Shown one piece after another: positions 1 through 10,997 of a stretch of 64,000 bases of DNA. This stretch comes from Pegoplata infirma. Taxonomy: Eukaryota; Arthropoda; Insecta; Diptera; Anthomyiidae. The stretch covers positions 930,001 to 994,000 of the forward strand of contig OY992536.1 in NCBI GenBank assembly GCA_963921195.1. Direction: 5' to 3'. Below the pieces are notes generated by a model. The model saw nothing but the letters and a program-made list of their open reading frames with translations. It ran no database searches and was not told where the DNA came from. A program made the translations under genes and the position numbers. The stretch's first letter is position 1. Every line of letters starts with the position of its first letter.

Positions 1-30
1 TATTATTATTATTAATATTAGTATTATTAT

Positions 31-465
31 ATATATTCGATTAGAGTTTTATTCTAGTTCGAGGCCCAAAAATATTTCTATATATGATATTGTCATAATA
101 GAGTATTTTTAATTTATTGCTTTAAAACAGATTTCGGACCTTCATAATAGTATTTCTCAAATAACTTGTGAAATATATCAAATATTATGTCTGGTTTGAT
201 GTTTGATTGACCAACGATGATTCTCTAAAGTCTGCTGAAGATTCCTTAGTGGGGATGAAACTGATCAGTACAGACATACTATGAGATGAGTAACTTTTTT
301 AAAGCAATAAATTAAAAATACTCTATTATGACAATATCATATATAGAAATATTTTTGGGCCTCGAACTAGAATAAAACTCTAATCGAATATATATACATA
401 TATAAAGGCCGAATAAATACATTTTATTTTTATGTACCTTTTGGTACTAAAAATAAAAAAACAAC
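31..465 (+). mobile_element. palindromic-arm element with one-sided tail, copy 1 (in intron 1 of nAChRalpha2)
   Basis: The left arm begins about 37 (TTCGATTAGAGTTTTATTC) and is repeated inverted at about 300-392 (ending ACTCTAATCGAA), roughly 85 bases per arm. A unique core of about 180 bases lies between the arms. A tail follows the right arm only, running to ACAAC at 465 and including the hairpin GTACCTTTTGGTAC. A 16-base direct repeat flanks the element (15-30 and 466-481). Three relatives are at 39840, 50658 and 55660. No ORF is present. Confidence 0.85.
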
Positions 466-522
466 ATATTAGTATTATTATTATTGTTATTAACACAATT
501 AGATGTAAAAAAGTTTATAAAA

Positions 523-528
523 ACTTAC
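523..528 (-). other. 5' splice site after nAChRalpha2 exon 1
   Basis: On the minus strand the codon for Leu75 (531-529) is followed directly by GTAAGT, a perfect insect donor consensus. The break follows LSQLIDL, where the family sequence continues with NLK in the next exon. Confidence 0.92.
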
Positions 529-753
529 CAAATCTATAAGTTGTGATAACCTCAAACCTAATTTAACCAAAACTGTATCTGTGTTATTACTAACGGGTCT
601 TATTAGACGATTGTAATTACTAAGTAAATCATCATACAAACGTTTAGCATCGGGATTTGCCTGAACACTCTCGCACAAGAGTATAAAAACCAACAAAAAA
701 CACAACCATTTTAAGTGAGACCAAAGTGTTGACTTATAGTTAAGTGCAGACAT
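529..753 (-). CDS. nAChRalpha2: nicotinic acetylcholine receptor alpha2 subunit, first coding exon (partial gene)
   Basis: This exon encodes the first 75 residues of a ligand-gated cation-channel subunit of the Cys-loop family, acting at cholinergic synapses in the plasma membrane. Residues 1-32 are a signal peptide: a short polar start, a hydrophobic core at about 16-27, and a likely cut after VQA. The mature protein begins [20 protein letters not shown] at residue 33, the hallmark start of insect alpha subunits. The stretch [20 protein letters not shown] matches what I recall of Drosophila alpha2 (SAD) better than alpha1, alpha3 or alpha4, as does the CESVQA signal-peptide end. N56 is an NXT glycosylation sequon. 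The ATG at 753-751 has A at -3. The reading frame stays open past the donor to 499, but homology stops exactly at residue 75, followed by GTAAGT, so the exon ends in phase 0 at 529. All later exons lie to the left of the window. Confidence 0.95.
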
Positions 754-829
754 ATTGATATAACAGTTTGACGCTTCCTTCCTCTTCCTTTTCCACTTTG
801 TTGTTAATTATATTTCTTTAATTAAGTTA

Positions 830-930
830 ACAATTGACATTTCACGTGCATACGTCATTCCCTTTTTGAAAAGGCTTTGAAATTCCCTCAGTGACGTCAC
901 AATGTTTGGACCGAATCACGTGCTTAATAT
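830..930 (-). promoter_or_regulatory. candidate proximal promoter / enhancer of nAChRalpha2
   Basis: This block lies 90-170 bases upstream of the nAChRalpha2 start codon. It is less A+T-rich than its surroundings and carries no repeat arms. It holds E-boxes CACGTG at 843-848 and 917-922, a CRE half-site TACGTCA at 851-857 and a ten-base palindrome GTGACGTCAC at 891-900 that contains a complete TGACGTCA CRE/ATF site. CRE and bHLH sites are plausible for a neuronal receptor gene. No clear TATA box or insect initiator was identified, so the transcription start is not placed. Confidence 0.45.
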
Positions 931-2383
931 GTTGCTGCTAAAAACTTGCTGATGCACACAAAATATTTAAATATCAAATGATTAACAACAATTATAATTA
1001 TTTTTGTTTTTGTGATTTTGAGATTCTGACCTTGCCTTAGCCGGGTTTTATTTACAAATAAATGTGGTTGTTATACGTATGTGTACAAATGGAGAACATG
1101 CATGTGATTGTTTTCTTGTTGTTGTTATTATTGTTATTTGTTTATCTTTTGAAAATCTTCTTCTTCTTTTTGATGTTTTTTTTTCTTCTGTTTGCAAAGA
1201 ATATGCGTTTTTCTGTGTTTTTTTTTTTGTTATTGGTAATGACGTCTATGAAAATTTAGTACCGACATTTAGTACGAATAAAGTCTGTGTCATTTTGTAG
1301 CAAGTCTCCACTTTTAAAATGTCAAATGGCAAAACTGTCAAACAATGTTGACATTTGTAGCAAATGTTGAATAAGGGTAAAAAGGTGTAAAAGTAAGGAT
1401 ATAGAAAAAAAAAATCCAAAATTGTTGGTTTTGTATATTTATCACTATCGCTGTGTTTTAACTTTACAGCAAAATACAAAAAAAAAAATAAATAATAATT
1501 TAATTAGTCTTGGCAGTTGCTTTAAGTTTTTTTCTATTTTTTTTTATTTATTTATTTATATTAATGATTTTTAAAATATTTTTGAGTTGGTTTTTGTTTC
1601 GTTTTTCGCCTTTTTTACGGTTTTTTTGTCTGAACTACACTCTCCGTTGTCCTGTGCTCAAAAATCACAAGACTTATACTGACTTGATTTGAAAGCTTGT
1701 AAACGTTTATTCCATTAAATTTTCGATATCTAAAAAAAGTAAAAAAACAGTGTAGAGATTTAAGAAAATATAATAAAATCTCTTGTAGCGTTCAAAATTA
1801 TTGTAGTTTTGTAGCATACAGCATCCGGCTCATTGAAGAGCAAGCGCGGTAAAAAAGAGAAAGTAAATCAAAGCAAGCATGAGAAAGAAAATAAATAAAA
1901 GAGATGTTGAGAATATTCAATATTATGTTAAAATTTGTTTTTAAGAAATACCGAAAGAAATAATAATAATAATACTTTTGCAATATATAAAACTCATTTT
2001 TTTTTAAATTTTTTTAATTTATTTATATAATTAAAATTAAAAAAAATTTATTTCTCTAATTTGGTTTCTTTTATCTTCCCTTTCCTTGGCATTTTTGTTT
2101 ATATTTTTTCCAAACCTTGCCAAAAAAAAAAAAAAAAAAAAAACAGTTTCTCTTGGGCCACAGCCCAATTTTATATTTTGTGTGTATTAAATTTTATCCC
2201 ATTTACTTGTCGTCATCTCTTTAACATTTAAAAAGTATAACAATTTTTGTTAAGCTTCTTTTGCAACAATATGAAAAAAAAAAATACAAAAATAAAAACT
2301 CTTGTCATCACAAGTTTGTATCTCAGGTGACAATTTCCAGCTTCATTCGATACTCTATATCAAACACAAACAAAAATATAAAA
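931..2383. other. A+T-rich upstream flank without a recognisable gene
   Basis: This is low-complexity poly-T/poly-A sequence, including a run of about 21 A at 2125-2145. The short open frames here (such as those around 1062-1300) are composed almost only of Phe, Leu and Val from T-rich DNA and show no family resemblance. No inverted arms or duplications were found. Confidence 0.5.
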
Positions 2384-2463
2384 CCCGAGTAAAAAAAAAT
2401 TGTATGGTAAAACATGTTATCTTATAAAATTATATATAATTTATTAGATCTGATTTTGCTAAA

Positions 2464-2775
2464 TTTCATCCGAAAATTGGCCGCGCCAAAGTTATCTCAT
2501 AACATCATATAATATATGAAGTTACAGTTTAATATTTGATTGTATGTGATTTCATCCGGAAATTGGCCGCGCCAAAGTTATCCCAAATTATCTATTATCA
2601 TGATTTTGTATTAAATATGATATGATATGATGTAATTTCATCCGGAAATTGGCCGCGCCAAAGTTATCTTAAAATATCCAATATCATGATTTTATATTAA
2701 ATTGTATATTATATAATGTAATTTCATCCGAAATTTGGCCGCGCCAAAGTTATCTTATAATATCTGATATCTTGA
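2464..2775 (+). repeat. four-unit ~87-bp tandem repeat with GC-rich core
   Basis: The core TTGGCCGCGCCAAAGTTATC recurs with spacing 87, 87 and 85 (TTCATCCG starts at 2464, 2551, 2638 and 2723). The core is nearly identical in all units while the A+T-rich spacers have diverged. It stands out as a G+C island in very A+T-rich DNA. Confidence 0.9.
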
Positions 2776-2887
2776 TTTTATAAAAAAATTATTGGATACA
2801 TTTTTATCCAAAAAATGTTTCTGTTTTTAGATTTATTTTTAGATATAATAATGTCAAACTGAAAATAAATAAAAAAAAAAAAAACTT

Positions 2888-2965
2888 CGAACGGACGGGG
2901 ATTAGAACCACAAGTCTTTCGTTTTGTAATCGCAATCTCTACCCTCTAGACCAGCGGACGTTGTT
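2888..2965 (-). repeat. tRNA-like segment (pol III A/B-box module)
   Basis: Read on the minus strand this has an A-box-like TGGTCTAGAGGG and, about 40 bases on, a B-box-like GGTTCTAATCC, with roughly tRNA spacing. The anticodon and T stems pair imperfectly, so it is a degenerate tRNA-derived or SINE-head sequence rather than a working tRNA gene. Confidence 0.5.
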
Positions 2966-3311
2966 AGCAAATAACAACTTTAAAAGACTTAGTTTTTAAT
3001 AAATTGATCGTATCTAATTATATCAAGTTGATCTAACATATAGTAATATATGATTATATCCAATTAAATATGTTATTCACTTGTACACAATTTTCAAAAA
3101 GACTTAGAAAATTTTTGATAAAATTTGCAAAAAAAAAAAAAATTGGAATGACGTACAGCGCTATTAGGGGCTTTCATGGTAAGCTTAAACAATAATTTTA
3201 ATGTAGCAATATGCCTTATTTGCAAGTCATATGCTTCCAAAGTGAAATAAGACTTTGGCTTATAAATTTGAAATTTTTCATGGAATCAGGAAATCAGAAT
3301 TAGATTTTAGA

Positions 3312-3975
3312 TCGGGTTCCAAAAATCATTGATAATTTGATAATTTACACCAAATATAGCTATTATTAACTATATAAATGCAATATAAATTTTTAAAAAT
3401 GATTGCAAAAATTCAAAAAGTAAAATTTTTTAAGTTCTAAAAAAATAAATGCAATAAAAAAGTGTTTTCCATTTTAAAAAAAAATTAAAAAAATATATTT
3501 TTTTTCTGGAATTGAACTCGGGTTCCCAAAAATGATAGATAATTTTATAATAAATTAAATATAGTTATATATAACTATATAACAGCAATATAATTTTTTA
3601 AAAATGATTGCAAAAATTCAAAAAAAGAAAAATTTTTAGTTCTAAAAAAAATAAATGCAATAAAAAAGTGTTTTCTATTTAAAAAAAATAAAAAAAATAT
3701 ATTTTTTTTCTGGAATCGAACTCGGGTTCCCAAAAATTATAGATAATTTTATAATAAATCAAATATAGTTATATATAACTATATAAAAGAAAAATAATTT
3801 TTTTAAAATGATTGCAAAAATTCCAAAAATGAAAATTTTTTAGTTCTAAAAAAATTAAACGCAATAAAAAAGTGTTTTCTATTTAAAAAAAAATAAAAAA
3901 AAACTTTTTTTTTTCTCGACTGGGCCGGGAATCGAACTCGGGTTTCCAAAAATCATATGTAATCTTATATGATAC
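3312..3975 (+). repeat. ~205-bp tandem array (about 3.3 units) with tRNA B-box-like motif
   Basis: TCGGGTTCC recurs at 3312, 3518, 3722 and 3938 (spacing 206, 204, 216), and GATTGCAAAAATT recurs at 3401, 3606 and 3810. Each later unit holds GAATCGAACTCGGGTT, whose reverse complement resembles a tRNA B box (GTTCGATTCC). The rest of each unit is A/T runs. Confidence 0.88.
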
Positions 3976-4603
3976 AATAAAAAGTTTTGTATAACCATAT
4001 ATGTTGACACACAAAAATAAATTTTGAAATACTGGCATATATAATTATATATGGCTAGTTGTTTGGTGAAAAAAATATTTTTTTTATACATGATTATATC
4101 AAAATATATATTCTATTACATATGCGACCATTTATAAATATATATTAAGTTTAGACGAAATTTGCGTATATATAGTACCATACAATCACAGATATGTTAT
4201 CGTTTAAGACACATATAATTATATCTATTATTTTTGTTGGAAATTTTTTTAGTATGGAACCATATATAGTTTTAACTGGTATTATATTAGTCATATATAA
4301 TTATACATAAATTGATACTGGATTTTTTGTTTAGTAAAGTCCTATACATAATTAGATATAAAGTCACGTATAATAATGTATGAAATCGGATTAAGTTTTA
4401 TGTGCAACGTATGATTACATCTACCATTTATATTAATATATTATGAACAATATAATTAGATATGATTTTATATGACATCATTTAAAAAAATTGGAAAATT
4501 TCAAAGTGAGATATAATTTTATACTTTGACTCATATAGTTGTATATGGTTTTATGAAAACATATAAAATAATATACATTTATATAAATTCCTTTTTACTC
4601 GGG

Positions 4604-5179
4604 AACATAAATTCTGCATTATTCATCTAGAATAAGACAAGGCGACAGCACTGACTTTGAATTGACGGTAGAGTTGAACAAAATTGTTATAAGTTTTTAT
4701 TTTTGTTTAAGATTTTCTGTAATTTTACGCCCATATTTTAATACAAGTCATTTTAGAGCATGTTTTTGCAATGCATTTGCAAAATATTTACCAAAACATT
4801 AACTTTAAATATAGTATACCCGAGTAAAAACTTTAGTACATATACCATCATATAAAATCAGACATTAAAATCTAAAATTCCTTATTTATAAAACTCATAT
4901 TTAATTTTTTGAATAAAATTCAAAAAAGATTTTAAGCAACATTTTTTACAATTTCATTTAAAAAATATTTTATGCTTGTTCTTTTAATAATTTTTTTTAA
5001 AGCATACGGTTTTATTGAAAAATGCAAAAACATTTTTTTCTTTGCCAATATTTAAAAAAAAAAAACATCTTCGATTTGTTTTTTGTTTTGTGAAACATAT
5101 CCAAAAATCCGAGTGGTGTCTTAATTAGATCCAGATTGACGATGGATAAACGATATCAAAATTTTTTTTTTAAGTTTTT
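4604..5179. other. old repeat debris
   Basis: A lone element end (ACCCGAGTAAAAA at 4818) has no partner nearby. Bases 5030-5140 resemble the region around 24590-24710 (shared AACATCTTCGATTTG and ACATATCCAAAA words), marking a shared decayed repeat. No gene is seen. Confidence 0.5.
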
Positions 5180-7465
5180 CTTCCACTTAGTGATAGAGGG
5201 TATAAGTATATAAGTTTGTCATTCCGTTTGTAACTCATCGAAATATCGATCTAGGACCCCATAAAGTATATGAGGAGTTCCGCTTTAGACTTAAATTTTG
5301 AGTTAAAAAAGATGTGATTTTTGTTTTGATGGCACATCGATGAAAGTTGGCATAAATATTAGATGCTATTTAAGAATAAGAAATTCGTTCGCGTCAATTA
5401 AATCGCGCAAGGGGGTCAAAAGTTATGGCGGTTTTAAGATTTAGCGGTTTTAAAAATCTTAAAAATATTTTAAAGATTTTATTTTCTACACATTTGTTGC
5501 ATGCGTTATTAAAACATGCCAGGATATATCATTTCTTCTAAAATATATGATATAAATTTAACCCTTTAATGACCAAACGATTTAAAAAAAAAAATATCTA
5601 AGTACCTAAAATCGCGATTAATTCGCGGTAAAAGAAAAGTTTCACAATTTTTTATAACATATTTAGGCAATACGCGTTGGTATTACTGAAGAAAATCACG
5701 GAAAATCGTATCATTGTACCAGTAGTTAAAAAAAAATCGGTGATGCCTTTTTATAACAAGAAAATTTAATATGGTCCAAAAAATCTATAATCATCAAAAT
5801 TTTTTAACCCGCCTGTGATTTTATGATGACACATCAAGTGGGCTTTCATTTAAAAAAAATTTCATCCGATTTCGTGTAAAGCCTTGGATGTGCCAGATCA
5901 AAACAGGTTTAGATAAAATCATCGCGCTTTCCGCTCAGAATGGCTTAAAGTAAAAAGTCAAAAATCAAATCAGTTCTACTCGTTAAGGCACGTCTTTTGG
6001 TGTATTAAAATGAACATGATGCATTAATTGCTACTAAAAAAAATAGGAAACAGATTTGCAAATTTCGCACAATTTTCAAAAATGCCATAAAATTTTTGCA
6101 ATTTATTTTTTATAAACCCGCCAGTGATTTTTTTATGTAAACTCACAAAAAACTCGGTTTACGCAAGAGTCCACCAAATTTCGAATGAAACCGCGAATGT
6201 GCCTCGCGAAAAACTGGTATTTTAAAAAAATTACGTTTTTTCTTGCGAACTTTGATCTGCTGAAACTCCTTAACTATTCGTGGCACATTAACGGGATTAA
6301 TTCCAAAATGTTAAGAATTACAACAGCTACCAACTCTAGTTCAACTTTTTTCATTTTATAGAGGGTGCCGAAATCCGTGATCAAAAAACCTCGAAAATTT
6401 AAAAACTCTTAATTTTTGGTTTCAAAATTTAACCGTCTTATAACTTCTTACCAAGCGATGAAGCATCTATCAAACCAACATTAAAATAATTTCTTATATG
6501 TACTGACTTTGTGTTATGCCGGAAAAGATTGAAATATAAGGAGAACTTAAAAAAAAAAAGCGAAGTAATGTAAAAACTATGGATTATTTCAAGCCATTTT
6601 TATCGATTTTTCAACTTTAACCCTCTGTAACTTTTACGGAAAAAGTGGGGTAATCTTTAAACATTGGTCAGTGATGGTTCAAGGTCTTGTTTACACAACT
6701 GCATTTACAGTTTTTCTTAATTCCAAAAACTGCCGGTTTTTTATAACATTTATTTCAGTTTCACTGAGTTGAAATTTAAAAAAGATTTCTTGATATATAT
6801 TCATGATGCCCGATCGATTTTAAGACATTCTAGCGATGTCCGTCTGTCCGTCTGTCCGTCTTGAAATTTAAAAAAGATTTCTTGATATATATTCATGATG
6901 CCCGATCGATTTTAAGACATTCTAGCGATGTCCGTCTGTCCGTCTGTCCGTCTGTCCGTTTGTCCGTTTGTCCGTTTGTCCGTCTGTCCGTCTGTCTGTG
7001 GAAAATGCTGTCGCGGACAAAATATTGCACAGAGATGACTGAAACTTAACATATTTATTGGAAGTACTCCCGAGAAGTTTGGTATTGCATTTGAGCAATA
7101 TCGGTTCAGCGGTTCAAAAGTTATGAGCGAAAATGTAAGCACACCTCAAAAATTTCAGTACATTCAACATAACCTAAAAATACAAAATGCTTTAATTCGG
7201 CTTCTGGTTGACATATGTGAACATAATTGAACACCAAATGGTATTTAAACAAGAACGAACATATGTTTTGACACAAAAAGAAAAAAATCGCGGATTTTTT
7301 TTTTACCAACATTTTTTCCCGCGAAATTTTTTTTTTTCAAAAATTTTTTTTTTCAAAAGTAATTTCCTTTTAAATAAAGTTTTTTGCAATAATCTTTTTG
7401 AAATTGTGGAGGGTATCACTACATTCGGCAAGGCCGAATTTAACTTTTTTACTTGTTATTATTCA
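5180..7465 (-). mobile_element. DINE-1 / mini-me-like element, long copy
   Basis: One side carries the family block 'TAGTGATAGAGGGTATAAG ... TAGGACCCCATAAAGTATAT' (5190-5270). The other carries a short hairpin TTCGGCAAGGCCGAA near 7427-7441 followed by TTTAACTTTTTTACTTG. A (GTCY)n microsatellite lies at 6925-6995. These three landmarks also occur in the copies at 22930, 31505 and 60520. The long interior (5300-6760) has no convincing protein. The (GTCY)n proto-microsatellite is the known signature of dipteran mini-me/DINE-1 (Helentron-type) elements; assignment to that family is by this resemblance. Confidence 0.65.
6769..6952 (+). repeat. exact 92-bp tandem duplication
   Basis: The segment starting TTGAAATTTAAAAAAG at 6769 is repeated immediately at 6861, including the start of the GTCC/GTCT array. 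Apparent identity implies a recent event, probably slippage at the GTCY microsatellite. Confidence 0.92.
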
Positions 7466-7796
7466 AAAGTGCTATCTTACCCAGAATCATTAAAAAACAT
7501 GAGAGGTATTCAGAGCCTTGCTTGCCAGCCCTGGCACTGGTGGTAAAAGAGCACTTTTCAAAATTACTTTTCAAATTCATGTATTTTTTGAAAGAATTAC
7601 TCTTTTGCTACATTGCCAGGGGTGGCAACAAGACTCTGAATACCTCTATGGAAACATTTTATTTAATTTAGGAGCAACAAGACTCATAAAATCGATGATA
7701 GTTAACTATCGTTTTACGTGATCACAGTCCTGGTTTTAGTACGAGCTTCTTATATTATACCTATAAAGCGGTTATATTATTGTTATTAGTTTTAAG

Positions 7797-8165
7797 TAGA
7801 GATAGGCACATGAGCACATTAGTGCGTGATTCAAGCGTGAGTGTGATTGAATTTAATTTTACTCACCTGGTTGTGAGTGGGCGTGAGTGAGGAAAAAATT
7901 GCGTGAGTGAGTGTGCGCGAGCAAGATTTTTGCGTGAGTCGATTTTTTGCGTGATTTATTTGTTCGTCATACATATTTCCTTTCGTAAAAAAGCAAAAGA
8001 AATTTGTAAAATTTGGCTAAACTTTAAATTTCGTCCCGAAAAAATTAAAAAAAAAGAAAAAATTTTCAAAACTTTTCATTTTGCTTAAAAATTTGTTAGT
8101 TTTTTGAAATTTTAATTTTTTTATCTATTAATAAAAGTTTTAATATAATTAATTTTAACAGTCTG
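7797..8165 (-). mobile_element. truncated hAT-like element of the TAGAGATGG family
   Basis: It begins TAGAGATAGGCACATGAGCA, the reverse complement of the right end of the complete copy at 54218-55192. It continues with many degenerate GCGTGAGTGAGTG words. The matching other end is not found before the next element, so the copy is truncated. The right limit is approximate. Confidence 0.6.
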
Positions 8166-8219
8166 TTTACGTGGTATTGTCTTTTTAACATTTCAGGTTT
8201 CTTTGTTATGTATCTACAC

Positions 8220-10072
8220 TAGAGCACCCACAAAATGTATGGGATGTGCAAAAGTGTATTTTTTATCGCTCCCCGCTCATTTTCGGTTGAGTTGGGAGTA
8301 AAAAATAATATCTATCCAGAAATTGGACTTCTAGGTTGCAAACAGGCCAAGCGGTTTGAACTTTTGACCTCAAAAATGGGCTAAAAAACCTTTATAGATT
8401 AATTTGGCTGTAACTCTTAAAATACAAGTTTTTCACAATTAACTTTCATAACAATTTTTTTGTAGAATCAAATTGCAAAGATTTTTCTCTCATACTGTTT
8501 TGACCTAAATATGTCCGATCGCGGTGTTTTATGCGGTTAAAGACGAAATTTGGGTCAGAACTTTTTTTTAAAAAATTGTTGTAAATTTCTAAATTGGGGA
8601 AAATTTGAGCTCTTTGCACAATTCACTAGGGTATTCAATGTAGTTTTCCAAAAAATTTTTTTTTGCAAAAAATATATCGACCCTTCCATGAAAAACTCCA
8701 AAGTTCTACTCTGAATCTCATTTTTTTACTATTCAACCTCAATATAGGCGAATACTCACTTTGTAATTCCGCCGAAACATCTGTCTAGGATTTCGCTAAA
8801 TATATATGGGGTATTCAGTGACAAATTGGACACTTTGAACATTTTTATTTTAGATTTTTAAATTATTTTTACATTTTTTTTAAAAACCCATTAAAACCCC
8901 ATCCAAGTTAGTTTTCAATTTTTTTTAAATTACCCGTTCCAAAAATATGGAATTTTCAAAAAAAAATTTTATCATAATAAATTCAAAAATAGTCAACATT
9001 TTTTATTTTTTTAATTTTTGTTTTTATATTTAAAATTTTCTTAAAGTGTTCTAATATGTGATTTTTAAATTATTGCACTCTTTGTTTTTTTCAAGCTTTT
9101 TTTAAAATTTTTTATTTTTATTTTTTTTATTTTTTTTTAATTTTTCGTTGTAACCTTAATATTTTCTTAAAACTTTAAGCTTAAGTAGATCGTGGGATTA
9201 TGGTAATTAATATATTCATTTTTTGTTGTTCTCCAATCTTTATTAAAACACTTTGAAGAAAATACTAAAATTTCAACAAATTATTTCGAATTTGGACCAT
9301 TTTTAAAGAAGTGATACTAAAAAACAGAAAATAGCGTGTTTTTTTTTTTGAATTCGATATTTTTTGAACGGATTATCAAAAAAGATGTCAAAATTTACTT
9401 GGAATTGGTTTTTGAAGGGTACTAAAAAATTAATAAAATATAAAACTAAAAATTTTCAAAGCGTCCGATTTGGCATGGAATACCCCATATATACTGTGTG
9501 GAATCCTAGACTCATCTTTCGATGCGTAAAACACGCAATGACAAAGTGAGTACACCCCCATAACGTGGTTGGAGGTCAAAAAATTGTGGTTCAGGGTGGG
9601 ATATTGGCAATTTTTCATGGAAGGGTCGATATATTTTTGCAAAAAAAAATTTTGGAAAACTACATTTAATACCCTATTAAATTATGCAAAGAGCTCAAAT
9701 TTTCCCCAATTTAGAAATTTACAACAATTTTTTAAAAAAAAAGTTCTCCACAAATTTCGACTTTAATCGCTCAAAACACCGCGATCGGACATATTTAGGT
9801 CAAAAGAGCATGAGAGAAAAATCTTTGCATTTTGATTCTTCAAAAAAATTGTTATGAAAGTTAATTGCGAAAAACTTTTATTTTAAGAGTTACAGCCAAA
9901 TTATTCTATAAAGGTTTTTTAGCCCATTTTTGAGATCAAAAGTTCAAACCGCTTGGCCTGTTTGCAACCTAGAAATCCAATTTCTGGATAGATATTATTT
10001 TTTACTCCCACCTCAACCGAAAATGAGCGGGGAGCGATTTAAAAAAACAATTATGCACATATGGGTGCTCTA
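8220..10072. mobile_element. hAT-type palindromic element, 1.85 kb, 8-bp duplication
   Basis: Ends TAGAGCACCCA and TGGGTGCTCTA are flanked by an exact 8-bp duplication ATCTACAC (8212-8219, 10073-10080). Long inverted arms of at least 450 bases are visible: for example the CGCTCCCCGCTCATTTTCGG region near 8269 is mirrored near 10018-10040. The centre is A/T-rich with no transposase. The interior arm sequence is related to the smaller element at 49345-49918. Confidence 0.9.
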
Positions 10073-10239
10073 ATCTACACAGTATATGATCAGTTATTTT
10101 AGGGTTATGTTGAAAAAATTCAAGACTTTTTTCCGAAAATCACTCATAACTTTTGATCTAATTAAGCGATTTAAAAAAAATATTAGCCCTGAGCTCAGAT
10201 AAATTGCGCAAGTTTTTGTACTTCATGCGTTTAAATTGG

Positions 10240-10997
10240 TTCAATATTATTGCATAAAACATGATTTCAACAGACAGACAGACGGACGGACATAGCTAGA
10301 TCGACTTAAAATCAAGGATCAAGGATCATACATACATATTAGAGTGTCCCTTATTTTGGAAATGTTGGAAATGTTGAGACGGCACCCTCTCATTTTTTTC
10401 CATTTGGCTAAAAAAAAACTCAGGAAAAATTTTACGCCCCTGCGACCACGCCTTCCCTACGCGACGGGGCCTTAAAAATCGTTTTTCCATACAAGCCAAA
10501 ATTTTTTTTTTTGATTTTTAATTTTTTTTTGTTATTAATTATAATATTGCATAGTTAGCTTATTCACGACAAAAAATTTGATCTTGGTGGGATAAGGCTT
10601 TCAGTTCTAAAAATTTCGAAAAATTTTTTAGAACTGAAACCATTATCCCACCAAAATCATATTTTTTGTCATGAATACACTAACCAAGTTATATTATAAT
10701 TAATAACCAAAAAATTTAAAATAAAAAAAAAAAAATGTTTGGTTTGTATGGAAAAATGATTTTTAAGGCCCCGCTCTTTAAGGCCCCGTCGCGTAGGGAA
10801 GGTGTGGTCCTAGGGGCGTAAAATTTTTCCTGAGTTATTTTTTAGCCAAATGGAAAAAAATGAGGGGGTACCGTCTCAACATTTCCAACATTTCCAAAAT
10901 AAGGGACACTCTAATATATATACTTTATGGGGTCTAGACCAATATTTCGATGAGTTACATATGGAATGATAAACTTTTATATACCCTCTATCAATAG
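10240..10997 (+). mobile_element. DINE-1 / mini-me-like copy interrupted by a hAT palindrome
   Basis: The CAGACAGACGGACGGACATAG array and the 'GATCGACTTAAAATCAAGGATCA' region (10268-10339) continue on the far side of the insertion with ATATATATACTTTATGGGGT at 10914 and the end block ATATACCCTCTATCAATAGAGTGG near 10980. The other family copies have these parts contiguous, so the order of events is clear. The left limit is approximate. Confidence 0.7.
10340..10913. mobile_element. hAT-type palindromic element, 574 bp
   Basis: Ends TAGAGTGTCCCTTATTTTGG and its inverted copy at 10894-10913 enclose arms of about 270 bases that mirror each other (the GCGACGGGGCC region at 10460 matches GGCCCCGTCGCG near 10785). 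Flanks ATACATAT and ATATATAT (7 of 8) fit an 8-bp duplication. It sits inside a mini-me copy. Confidence 0.85.

Larger units (their letters stand above)
2384..4603. mobile_element. large composite element with CCCGAGTAAAAA inverted ends
   Basis: The left end CCCGAGTAAAAA (2384) is mirrored by TTTTTACTCGGG (4592-4603). The interior holds a four-unit 87-bp tandem array, a tRNA-like segment and a four-unit ~205-bp tandem array, then sequence rich in CATATATG-type motifs. The same ends bound 44473-45166, and a variant (CCCGGCTAAAAA) bounds 48816-49055; isolated single ends are at 4819 and 47613. No transposase is visible. The duplication is unclear here. Confidence 0.6.

Noticed and set aside
1062..1983. 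Short Phe/Leu-rich ORFs upstream of nAChRalpha2 as membrane peptides
   Set aside because: They arise from T-rich low-complexity DNA and exist on both strands; no start context or conservation signal can be seen.
6861..7142. ORFs with (SVCP)n or (TDGQ)n repeats on both strands
   Set aside because: They are translations of the GTCC/GTCT microsatellite.
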